Assembly (NCBI GenBank): GCA_030612005.1
Contig: JAUWOU010000020.1
Span: forward strand, 1-35,028
Source: Candidatus Thorarchaeota archaeon
GTDB taxonomy: Archaea > Asgardarchaeota > Thorarchaeia > Thorarchaeales > Thorarchaeaceae
Direction of reading: 5' to 3'
DNA length: 35,028 nucleotides
Made by a program: the position numbers and the translations under genes. Under the pieces are notes generated by a model. The model was not told the origin of the DNA. It saw only the letters and a list, made by a program, of their open reading frames with translations, and did not search any database. Below are positions 7,970-16,142 of this stretch, piece by piece (within the stretch, counting starts at the first letter, position 1; every line of letters begins with the position of its first letter).

Positions 7970-8269
7970 ATGCGTATGGACTCAAAAACAATCTGGATGA
8001 GTGAAAAAGGGACCTTCCTTAGAGTTATTGTTAAACCAAACTCCAAAGAAAAACAACTAATTGCTGAGAGAAATCCAGATTCTATCTTGATCAACCTAAC
8101 AGGGCCAGCTAGAGAAGGGAAAGCAAATGCAGAATTAGTGAAGAAACTATCTAGATTATTGAAAATTTCATCTAGCGCAATTAGAATTGTTGCAGGATAC
8201 AAATCACGAGAGAAAATTCTCCTGATAGATGGTCTAAGTCCTGAAGAAGTTGAGCAAAGACTCTCATAA
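7970..8269 (+). CDS. DUF167 / UPF0235 (YggU-like) protein
   Basis: About 99 residues with the full DUF167 signature: LRVIVKPNSKEKQL, then LTGPAREGKANAELVKKLS (the conserved P-x-x-GKAN block), then IVAGYKSREKILLI (conserved G-x-x-S-R-x-K) and a short C-terminal helix. The family is widespread and small; its biochemical role is not established. I use the ATG at 7970. An in-frame TTG at 7958 is followed by an unlikely Phe run, and ATGs at 7976 and 7997 are also possible. It shares a 124-bp upstream region with the divergent profilin-like gene and lies 95 bp before the transporter gene. Confidence 0.85.
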   Translation: MRMDSKTIWMSEKGTFLRVIVKPNSKEKQLIAERNPDSILINLTGPAREGKANAELVKKLSRLLKISSSAIRIVAGYKSREKILLIDGLSPEEVEQRLS

Positions 8270-8364
8270 TGATATAGGCAGTTATATAGAGGGTATTCAT
8301 AAAAAAATGTCCTTGCAATCAAGAGATAGTTCATGATAAAACGAATTCCTGAGGTACATCTTCA

Positions 8365-10965
8365 ATGAAACTAGAGCAGACAAGAGCACTCCAGATACTC
8401 ATTTTTTCAGTCGGATTTATCTGGACCATATTTGCGATGTTTGCTGGGAGATTTGCACAACCAGATGTTCTTATTGCTCTTATAGTCGAAGCGGTTCTCC
8501 TCTATCTCTCAGTTTTTGAACGTAAACTGACCGAGAGAAATCTTACGATTTTCGTGCTCTTGACACTCATCTTTATTCCATTCTCAGTTTTGGGTGGATT
8601 TTTCTCTGAGATGGTCTTGATGGCGGTTTCAGGAGTTGTCATCTATGTTGTATTTTCTGAACGTAGCTGGTTCCGGAATCTTAGACAAAAATCTAGTTCT
8701 ACAAAAATACTACTTGCAGGAATATACTCTGCAGGAATCTTCTATATCCTTCTTGTAATGGCAATTGGAGATTGGATATACCCTGGCGTTGTTCTTGCTC
8801 TTGTTATCGAGGTCTTCCTACTCTACTGTGCGCTTTTTAGACCCCCGCCAAATAAGATGGAACTGGGTATCATCAGTGCATTAGCAATAGTGACACTGAT
8901 CGCAGGTAGTTTCCCCATCATTCATCATGTTGTGATAATGGCTGTTGCAGGATTACTGCTCTATGGTGTAGTTCTTGCAGAGCCAAAGTTTCCCCTCACA
9001 AAACGAGCGTTAAGCACGGGTATTGTTGTAGGTATCATCATGACATTTCTAGGAATATGGTTGGCTCTGAAATTAGGTGTTGTATTCTTAGTAGGAGCAG
9101 AGATGTTGGGAGCCATATTTCTTACATTGAGAGGAAGATATACACCAGAAGAGAATACAATCGTTGTAACTATTGCAAACTCTTCAGCTATGGTTACAAT
9201 TGGAGTTTTAATCACATTTCCTGCAATTGCAATATTCGATCCTGCAAATCCACTTTTTGATATCAATCATATTTACAGTGATTTGTTCAATCCTTGGAAC
9301 ACTATTATTTTCATGATTCTTGTAACAGGTATTAGCGCCATCTTTGGAATTATACTATTAGCACCATTTAGAGACCGATTTGAACATGAAGCATGGCCAC
9401 AAGTCCAACCCCAGGCATATACGATAAAATCGATTGGGGGAGATATAGAAGCAAAGAAAGCGGTCGGTATTGGTCTTGGAATATCAACCGCTTGGGTTGG
9501 TACAACAAAAATTGCAGAGGGGCTTTCAGGAGCCGATCTAAGTTCATTTCCGAATGCACTATCTCCTGTAATCCCTGCAGCATCAGCAATTCCGAACTGG
9601 ATTGGGATAAGTAATTCACCAATGATGGCAGGAATTGGATTCTTTGTCGGATGGAAGAGGTCACTTGTTATTGCTATGGGTAGTCTAGCCTCATTCTTTA
9701 TCTGGTTCCTTTTAGAAGGAGCTAGTCCAGCTGTGGACTTTGCATCCCATATCAAAAGAGCTGAGATTCTCTATATTGCATTGGGGGTCTTTGTGACCGT
9801 TATAGCAGGAGATTTCCTAAGTGGTCGAGGAGATAAGGGCAAAGATGAGATGACACCAGAAGAATTTGAGGAGAAAACATCTGTTGATGTAAGTGAGATA
9901 GATGGAGCAGTTATTATTGAAACTCCTATCAAGAGTGAAGAATTACCAAGCAAGCTACGGGTAAAGCAGGAGCTATTCTCAATAGAGATGTTCAAAGAAG
10001 AGGTTCGTGAGATTATTGCTGATCCCCGAGGGTATCTGAAGTCTAGAAGAGGTCATGTTCCACCTTGGATTGCATTTGTTTCCCTAGGGTTGTTTATGAT
10101 TGTTGGAATAATCGTCTTCTCGTTCATAGTACCATTTCCAGGGATTCAGATTCCTTGGTTATTGTTCATGATTGGAACACCTATTGCAATGGTTTCAGTT
10201 TACTTCACTGCGCGGGCAATTAGTGAAACTGGAATGCTTGCAGGTTACATCACAGATATAGTAGCAATACCTGCAATATTATTGTTCCATGTGGGATTTG
10301 CAGTCATTACTACATTCATGTCAATGCTTGGAGCACTTCAGGATGCTGCAATTGCACTCCTTGTACACCTCAAACTAGGGCGCCTGACAAATGTACGTGG
10401 CACGGATATTCTGAAGGCAGTAAGCGTAGGCGCTTTACTTGGCACTACAGCTGGTTCGCTCATAACATTCACCCTGTTTGAAACTTACTCAGGTTTTGGT
10501 GGTGCAGACCTTCCAAGTCCTGCTGCACAATTATTCGGATTTCTTGTAGTGAGCCTCCAAGGAATTGGAGAGTTTCAGCTCCCAGGAATGAGTCAATTTG
10601 GTGATGTTGATCCATTACTAATAATGGCCTATCTTCTTTCTTTCGCCATTGGCGGATTTCTATTAGGAAATGAGTTGAACAAGCGTGGACTAAGCCCCAT
10701 GAGTCTAGTTGTTGGAGTTCTGATACCTCCAGCAACAGCCGTGGCAATTCTAATTGGTGGCTACATTAATTATAGAGTCAAGAAACAAAAGGGTCCTGAA
10801 GAACCCCTTACAGATGAAAGTCATATACAGCAGCAAGTAGAGTTTCAGGATGCTAACTATAATAGAATGAGTAGGATACTCAGCGGAATCGTTGCAGGAG
10901 AAGCAGTCGTTACTGTTGTGTGGGTTTTAGGAATTGCACTCTCTGCAATTTTACTTAGAATCTAG
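8365..10965 (+). CDS. OPT-family oligopeptide/metal-chelate transporter with extra N-terminal membrane units
   Basis: An 866-residue polytopic membrane protein. From about residue 215 it matches the OPT (oligopeptide/yellow stripe-like) family. NTIVVTIANSSAMVTIGVLI with FPAIAI after it corresponds to the conserved first OPT helices (the N-x-x-Q-T-x-A-S-A-type segment). Further on, SPMMAGIGFFVGW and the region around AISETGMLAGYITD fit the later conserved helices. A charged cytoplasmic loop occupies about 485-560. Members move peptides or metal chelates with protons. The first ~210 residues are not typical: they look like two tandem copies of an ~82-residue membrane unit (about 19-100 and 127-208), with part of a third merging into the OPT start. 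GAGGT lies upstream of the ATG. It ends 7 bp from the convergent membrane-protein gene. Substrate unknown. Confidence 0.8.
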   Translation: MKLEQTRALQILIFSVGFIWTIFAMFAGRFAQPDVLIALIVEAVLLYLSVFERKLTERNLTIFVLLTLIFIPFSVLGGFFSEMVLMAVSGVVIYVVFSERSWFRNLRQKSSSTKILLAGIYSAGIFYILLVMAIGDWIYPGVVLALVIEVFLLYCALFRPPPNKMELGIISALAIVTLIAGSFPIIHHVVIMAVAGLLLYGVVLAEPKFPLTKRALSTGIVVGIIMTFLGIWLALKLGVVFLVGAEMLGAIFLTLRGRYTPEENTIVVTIANSSAMVTIGVLITFPAIAIFDPANPLFDINHIYSDLFNPWNTIIFMILVTGISAIFGIILLAPFRDRFEHEAWPQVQPQAYTIKSIGGDIEAKKAVGIGLGISTAWVGTTKIAEGLSGADLSSFPNALSPVIPAASAIPNWIGISNSPMMAGIGFFVGWKRSLVIAMGSLASFFIWFLLEGASPAVDFASHIKRAEILYIALGVFVTVIAGDFLSGRGDKGKDEMTPEEFEEKTSVDVSEIDGAVIIETPIKSEELPSKLRVKQELFSIEMFKEEVREIIADPRGYLKSRRGHVPPWIAFVSLGLFMIVGIIVFSFIVPFPGIQIPWLLFMIGTPIAMVSVYFTARAISETGMLAGYITDIVAIPAILLFHVGFAVITTFMSMLGALQDAAIALLVHLKLGRLTNVRGTDILKAVSVGALLGTTAGSLITFTLFETYSGFGGADLPSPAAQLFGFLVVSLQGIGEFQLPGMSQFGDVDPLLIMAYLLSFAIGGFLLGNELNKRGLSPMSLVVGVLIPPATAVAILIGGYINYRVKKQKGPEEPLTDESHIQQQVEFQDANYNRMSRILSGIVAGEAVVTVVWVLGIALSAILLRI

Positions 10966-10972
10966 ATTTCTT

Positions 10973-12364
10973 CTATTTTCGGTAAACCTCTTCCAACGCC
11001 TTGTCCCATTCGTCCACTTTGGTTTCGGTTTCATTGCGCCGCTTTCTTCTAGCCTTTTCTCTTTCTTTACGGGCTCTTGCAGCTTCTTTTCGGCGGCGAG
11101 CAAGGTCTTTCTTTCGCTTCTTTTCAAGCTCCTTATCTTCTTTGGTCAATGTTTCTTTCACAACTTCTGCTCGTTTCGAGAACCAACTGATCACCATAGC
11201 AATAAATGGGAAGAGAAGAACAACGGGAAGAAAGAGCAGTAACATCATTTCGGGCTGTAAAATCTCCATGCTAGCCCTTATTCCAATGGGTAGGTCCAAG
11301 AGTGAGGTTAGTACAACGGGACTCATTAAAAGAAATGCAATAGCAACTACACTCAGGAATCTAATCGCAAAACCAGTGATTGTAGAGCCAATAATATACA
11401 TTGATGATGGTGCTGCAGCCTTTGCAGTCAGTTCGTCTCTTGCTTTCGAGTCTGTTTGAAGAAGGTTATCAACATATATCTGAAGACGGCGAACATCTGA
11501 AACAGCATCAAGGTTCTCTAGTGCATCTTGTGTGCCTACTACTTTTCGTTCAATTGCCTCTCGCAGAAATGAAAAGGCAGTTACACTTGTGGAACGGCTC
11601 ATACTCGTACTGGTTACTCTTTCACCCCTCTCAATAGCGTCTTGTTTTCTTGTCGCTTGTCTGAGTGCGAGAAGCTGTTTTTTGAGGGTTTCTTCTCGGT
11701 CTTCAACAGGCTTGCCCACCGAATAACTGTAAATCATCTGGTAGCTTACTTCCAGGTATGCGAATGAAACGATTGCTAGAATTTGTGCCCAATCACCTAA
11801 GAAAACAAGAAAGTCTGTGGGGAACGGGTCCAGATTTGGAACAATTAGTAGTTTGAAAGATGCAAGTATGATGATTGCTTGGATTGAGAGAAAGGCGCCT
11901 CCAACAGACTTGTGATTCATCTTTGACAGGGATTGCAGAAAGAGTGCAATACCAAGCCCTGCGCAGAGAAAATACAGGAACAGAAATGTATTGTCCCATA
12001 ATGCAAAAAGTACCGATGACATATTAGCTCCGAAAGAGGTCCAAACTTGTTGAAGATTAACCAAAGGCCCTTCTACGCCATAAGGTTGTATATACCAAGT
12101 TCTTAGAACAAGAGTATTGTAGAGTCCCACAACAAGATCATTTGGGAGATCTCCGCCTGCAAAAGCACTAGAAAGACCGCTAATCATTGTACTTGATAGG
12201 AAGAAAATAACTAGTGAAAGCAAGCGAAATACAGTGACAATAAAGTCGTATGGGGCATTCCAATGCCAGATATCATTGGAATCTAATAACCAGTACACAA
12301 GATATGCCATGGCCGAGAAAGTCACAATAGATGCAATGCGTAGAATCCAAGTAACGACCTTCAA
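10973..12364 (-). CDS. Seven-helix membrane protein with charged coiled-coil tail, MoxR/DUF58 operon
   Basis: Unrecognised 463-residue protein. About seven membrane segments are visible: five in the first ~210 residues, a soluble stretch (about 215-320) containing helical charged sequence, and two more at about 325-395. The C-terminus (about 398-455) is a long, highly charged Lys/Arg/Glu helix on the cytoplasmic side, probably a coiled coil or nucleic-acid/protein docking arm. Its start codon overlaps the end of the DUF58 gene by 4 bp, so it is the last gene of the operon and translationally coupled. Integral membrane partners are common in MoxR/DUF58 operons, and this is likely a structural partner of the complex. 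Confidence 0.7.
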   Translation of the reverse strand: MKVVTWILRIASIVTFSAMAYLVYWLLDSNDIWHWNAPYDFIVTVFRLLSLVIFFLSSTMISGLSSAFAGGDLPNDLVVGLYNTLVLRTWYIQPYGVEGPLVNLQQVWTSFGANMSSVLFALWDNTFLFLYFLCAGLGIALFLQSLSKMNHKSVGGAFLSIQAIIILASFKLLIVPNLDPFPTDFLVFLGDWAQILAIVSFAYLEVSYQMIYSYSVGKPVEDREETLKKQLLALRQATRKQDAIERGERVTSTSMSRSTSVTAFSFLREAIERKVVGTQDALENLDAVSDVRRLQIYVDNLLQTDSKARDELTAKAAAPSSMYIIGSTITGFAIRFLSVVAIAFLLMSPVVLTSLLDLPIGIRASMEILQPEMMLLLFLPVVLLFPFIAMVISWFSKRAEVVKETLTKEDKELEKKRKKDLARRRKEAARARKEREKARRKRRNETETKVDEWDKALEEVYRK

Positions 12365-13683
12365 AACATTGCAACCCCCTTCTGTTTTGCTTGATTGTAT
12401 GTCTTGATTATTGCTGGAAGGAAATCTTCAGGACCTACATTGATAACCTCAATGCCAAATCTTGCCAGGGCTCGAGCTATCTTAGTTCTACGCTCCCAGA
12501 GCTCCTCAGATACAGCTTCAGAAAGCACCTTCTCAACAGGTCCAAACTGACCAACAGGTGCTTCGAACCAAGGGCCAAATGGGCTAATCACCATTGCTTT
12601 GTGACCATTAGCTACCAAGGTCTTCATAGCATTGAGAAGAGGCGCTGGACTCTCTTCAAGATCGGTCATCCAGATGAACAGAGATCGCTTCTTTGTATTA
12701 TTAACAACATATTGAATCGCAGTTTCGTAATCACTCCAGCCCTTAGGTTCTGCTTCAGCTAGAACTTCCAGTACATTATACATATGATTAGGTCGTGTAC
12801 TCGGAGGAGCAAATCCATGAACAATATCACTGAACACACATGTACCAACCAAATCCTTCCTCTCAAGTCCTATGTGAGTCAATAGAACAGCTGCACGGAT
12901 TGCATACTCTAATTTAGTATTCTCAGGATATCCATTCCCCATACTTCCGCTAGAATCAACCATACAAATGACTTGGATGTTTTTCTCCATCTCATACTGG
13001 CGGATGACCATATCACCTGTTTTTGCACTTGTCTTCCAATCGATTAGTCTGAATTCGTCACCAGGAACATATTCTCGAAATCCTGCAAAATCAGCACCCA
13101 TACCCACTGTCTTTGTCCTGTGTGCTCCAAACATGAGTCCTAGTTGACGTTGCTTACCAAGTGCTTCCATACGACGAACATCTTTCCATGTCGGATAGAC
13201 TAGGACCTCAGTCTTTTCCTTAAGCGTTCTCTTGTAATAATGAAAACCTAATCGATCTCTCATGATGACCTCAGTAGGACCGATATCGTATCGACCCCGC
13301 ATTCTTGCTTGTAGAATGTACGAAAAAGTAATGCTACTTCCGGGTTCAATTCTTGAAGCAATAAAGTTCTCACCAATGGCAAGAATCCAGGTTTCGGGGT
13401 ATTGATCATGAACTTCTATAAAATCAAAATGTCTACGGGAAACATTCCGGATTGTGACTCTAACACGGAGAAAATCCCCAGAGAAAACTTTCACTTTATC
13501 GATTTGACGATCTACTTCAATTCCAGCGAGATTTGCTGTGAGTGCAAAGAGAGGCAGTGTAACAACTAACCCAATCACAAGATAGACACCTAGGAGTACG
13601 AGATAGAAATTAACGAAAGAGAATCCACTGGTTAACAGTAGAACCCCTGCGAATGTTACTACAAAACCTCTCTGGGTTATCAC
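12361..13683 (-). CDS. DUF58 protein with two membrane helices and VWA-like domain
   Basis: A 440-residue protein: two membrane helices (about 8-50), an extracytoplasmic-type beta domain, then the DUF58 signature GADFAGFREYVPGD (196-209) with RLIDWKTSAK just after it. A von Willebrand A-like segment follows with the metal-site motif DSSGS (243-247). DUF58 proteins are encoded with MoxR ATPases and transglutaminase-fold membrane proteins, where they are thought to be the adaptor or target of the ATPase. That is the arrangement here: MoxR lies 18 bp upstream and the polytopic membrane gene overlaps downstream. Confidence 0.92.
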   Translation of the reverse strand: MITQRGFVVTFAGVLLLTSGFSFVNFYLVLLGVYLVIGLVVTLPLFALTANLAGIEVDRQIDKVKVFSGDFLRVRVTIRNVSRRHFDFIEVHDQYPETWILAIGENFIASRIEPGSSITFSYILQARMRGRYDIGPTEVIMRDRLGFHYYKRTLKEKTEVLVYPTWKDVRRMEALGKQRQLGLMFGAHRTKTVGMGADFAGFREYVPGDEFRLIDWKTSAKTGDMVIRQYEMEKNIQVICMVDSSGSMGNGYPENTKLEYAIRAAVLLTHIGLERKDLVGTCVFSDIVHGFAPPSTRPNHMYNVLEVLAEAEPKGWSDYETAIQYVVNNTKKRSLFIWMTDLEESPAPLLNAMKTLVANGHKAMVISPFGPWFEAPVGQFGPVEKVLSEAVSEELWERRTKIARALARFGIEVINVGPEDFLPAIIKTYNQAKQKGVAMF

Positions 13684-13701
13684 AGCTAATCTTCTCCAGT
13701 T

Positions 13702-14691
13702 TTACCTAGGACAGTCAACTTCACCCAAGATTTTTGAAACCACACGCTCTACGGAAAGACCTTCCAACTCAGCTTCAGGCTTAAGTATGAGACGATGGTT
13801 AAGTGTTTCAATTGTAAGTTTTCTTACGTCTTCAGGAATTACATAATCACGACCAGCCATAGCAGCTCTTGTCTTAGACGCATTCATCAGTACTAACGAT
13901 GCTCTCGGTGATCCGCCTAGAAGGATCTGAGGGTCATTCCTAGTTCTGATGACTATATCACGAATGTAGTTGATAATATCCTCTTCTAGGAAGACTGTCT
14001 GACAAGTATTTTGCATACGAACTAGTGTTGTAGGATCTGAAAGTATTCGAAGGTCAGTTGCCTCTCCAAGATGCTTTCGTCTAACGATCTCTGCTTCCTC
14101 TTCCTCTGTGGGATAGTCTAAAATTAGCCTAAACATGAACCTATCAAGCTGTGCTTCCGGTAGTGGATATGTTCCCTCTTGCTCCACAGGGTTCTGTGTC
14201 GCAATAATTAGGAAGGGCTTTGGTAACTTTCTGGTCACACCTTCAAGTGATACCTGACGTTCTTCCATAACCTCTAGCAGAGCGCTCTGTGATTTTGGAG
14301 GGCATCTGTTAATCTCGTCAGCTAAGACCAAGTTAGAGAACACAGGTCCTTTTCGGAACCAGAATTCTCCAGTTCGTTGATTGAAGACATTGCTACCCAG
14401 CAGGTCAGAGGGTAGTGTATCTACAGTCAATTGTATTCTCTTAAAGTCACATCCAAGGATTGAAGCATAAGTCCTAGCCATGTAGGTCTTAGCCAAACCT
14501 GGAACTCCTTCAAGTATCACGTGACCGTTTGCGAGCATTGCTACAAGTACATTCGAGAGAATGTCCTTCTTACCGACAATGATTCGGTTGCACTCACGAA
14601 TAATCTCTGTTGTGAGCTCGCGAACCTCATCAATACTCATTGTTGCTGTTGAGTCGACGGTCGCTGTTTCGTTTGTTTCATCTGTTGCCAT
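13702..14691 (-). CDS. MoxR-family AAA+ ATPase
   Basis: 329 residues with Walker A GVPGLAKT (62-69), Walker B LVLADE (121-126), the MoxR hallmark ATQNPVEQEGTYPLPEAQLD (from about 164) and the C-terminal lid with PEDVRKLTIETLNHRL. MoxR proteins are chaperone-like ATPases that activate VWA/DUF58 partners. The first ~18 residues are Thr/Asp-rich and not conserved. It lies 16 bp downstream of the DUF4350-like gene and 18 bp upstream of the DUF58 gene, in one operon. Confidence 0.96.
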   Translation of the reverse strand: MATDETNETATVDSTATMSIDEVRELTTEIIRECNRIIVGKKDILSNVLVAMLANGHVILEGVPGLAKTYMARTYASILGCDFKRIQLTVDTLPSDLLGSNVFNQRTGEFWFRKGPVFSNLVLADEINRCPPKSQSALLEVMEERQVSLEGVTRKLPKPFLIIATQNPVEQEGTYPLPEAQLDRFMFRLILDYPTEEEEAEIVRRKHLGEATDLRILSDPTTLVRMQNTCQTVFLEEDIINYIRDIVIRTRNDPQILLGGSPRASLVLMNASKTRAAMAGRDYVIPEDVRKLTIETLNHRLILKPEAELEGLSVERVVSKILGEVDCPR

Positions 14692-14707
14692 TACTTCTAC
14701 CTCTAAT

Positions 14708-16123
14708 TCATCTTATGTCTATCAATAATGATTGGATATTACGCATAAAGAAGAAGAGCTCCATCATCTCGCTCTCCTTGATTTTTATATTAGAATCTGC
14801 GGAAATCTCCTCAATTCGATCGATTATAGCAAAGAACTCAGCCTTCTTCAATTTGGAATCTTTGTACCGCATCATTTCCCATAATTTCTTGGGATCGTAC
14901 ACTGTCCATTGCTGTTGTTTCCTGAGCCCTCGTTTCATCTTTCTATACAACATCTTAACGACTCGGGCATAGTTCCCCTCTGTTCGATAGTACGCCATAC
15001 GTTCACCAAAATATGTCTGGCCCCGTCTTAGGAATACATCAGAGACACTCTTCACTTCAGGCTTCTTTATTTCAGGCAAATATCTCTTGATACCAAGAGC
15101 TGTAACAAGGGGATATAATGCGGAAAGAAGTGGCAATGATGATAGCCATAGAACTCTTCCAAGATACATACCAAAGAAGAATTCACCTGAATTCCAGGGA
15201 ACTGCTAATAGTTCCTCACAGAATACTATAGGTTGTGTAGTGTCAGATTTGGATAGCCATTCTATTACATTAGATGCAAATTGGCGATTACCTGAGAATT
15301 GTCCATACATATCATTAGTGAATATACTCGGGTCACTTGTAGCAACGATTCGGCCACCATTTGGATTGTCTACTGTTGAGAAATCTATTGCTCCAACAAC
15401 AGGTAGGCTACCAACCCATGTTTCGTTGACAGGATCAGGTGTTGGGTCTGTGATATTTGTTTCACACCAAGACCTGGGTGTACTCCATGCAATACCAGCC
15501 TGTCCAAGCAAACAATAAGGACTAATTGCCGATGCCCAATTGAGATGAAGCGCAGTTACTCCCTGTGTAAGAAAGCCATTATCACTCCTGATCCCGTATG
15601 GATTAGTGAAGTCTCTAATTATGGGAAGACGAGGTTCCTTGAGAGGATCATAAGAGTCAAGATCGAGCAGAACACCACCAGTGAATGAGAGTAATCCTTT
15701 TGTCTGATTTCCAATTGTAGTACCGGTTAAGAATTGACCCATGAGATAATTCAGTATTGCTAGTGAATTGTTTGCAGAACCAAAGTCATCAGCTATGAGT
15801 ACGCCTCCTCCTGCAAGTAAATGCGTATAGACTACTAACGTGACATCAAGACTGAAATCTCGAACTGGACCCATAATGATAAGCACTGCAGACCCATTTT
15901 CTCGAGTGAGAACACTCATGGATGCCTGGATGCTTCGTACATCACGTGAAGTATCTTCGATAGAAACTCTGAATTGACTGAGACCATTCCATTCCTCATT
16001 ATAAATGGAGAAATCTTGTGTATACACAGGTTCTGCACCTATGACGGTATACCCAGCAAGCATAGTCACTGGTACCCATGCCAATAGGAACAGGACAACT
16101 TGCAAGATTTCTTTCCAGCCCAT
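14708..16123 (-). CDS. DUF4350-like membrane protein of the MoxR/DUF58 operon
   Basis: 471 residues. A signal-anchor helix (about 8-28) is followed by an extracytoplasmic domain resembling DUF4350. It has a Rossmann-like strand AVLIIMGP, then LLAGGGVLIADDFG (102-115), and the conserved GGRIVATSDPSIFTND (256-271) followed by an FASNVIEWLS helix. A second membrane helix spans about 325-345, and a basic, helical cytoplasmic tail of ~125 residues ends the protein. The domain binds no known ligand, though it is related to glutamine-amidotransferase-like folds. It lies 19 bp after the giant transglutaminase-fold gene, consistent with a role in the same membrane complex. Confidence 0.78.
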   Translation of the reverse strand: MGWKEILQVVLFLLAWVPVTMLAGYTVIGAEPVYTQDFSIYNEEWNGLSQFRVSIEDTSRDVRSIQASMSVLTRENGSAVLIIMGPVRDFSLDVTLVVYTHLLAGGGVLIADDFGSANNSLAILNYLMGQFLTGTTIGNQTKGLLSFTGGVLLDLDSYDPLKEPRLPIIRDFTNPYGIRSDNGFLTQGVTALHLNWASAISPYCLLGQAGIAWSTPRSWCETNITDPTPDPVNETWVGSLPVVGAIDFSTVDNPNGGRIVATSDPSIFTNDMYGQFSGNRQFASNVIEWLSKSDTTQPIVFCEELLAVPWNSGEFFFGMYLGRVLWLSSLPLLSALYPLVTALGIKRYLPEIKKPEVKSVSDVFLRRGQTYFGERMAYYRTEGNYARVVKMLYRKMKRGLRKQQQWTVYDPKKLWEMMRYKDSKLKKAEFFAIIDRIEEISADSNIKIKESEMMELFFFMRNIQSLLIDIR

Positions 16124-16142
16124 CTATATCGCTCCGTGTTTC

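Noticed and set aside
9273-9755. 160-codon minus-strand open frame inside the OPT gene
   Set aside because: The antisense frame of a hydrophobic coding region often stays open; the plus-strand OPT homology is clear.
15087-15518. 143-codon plus-strand open frame
   Set aside because: Antisense to the DUF4350-like gene, which has recognisable conserved blocks across the same bases.
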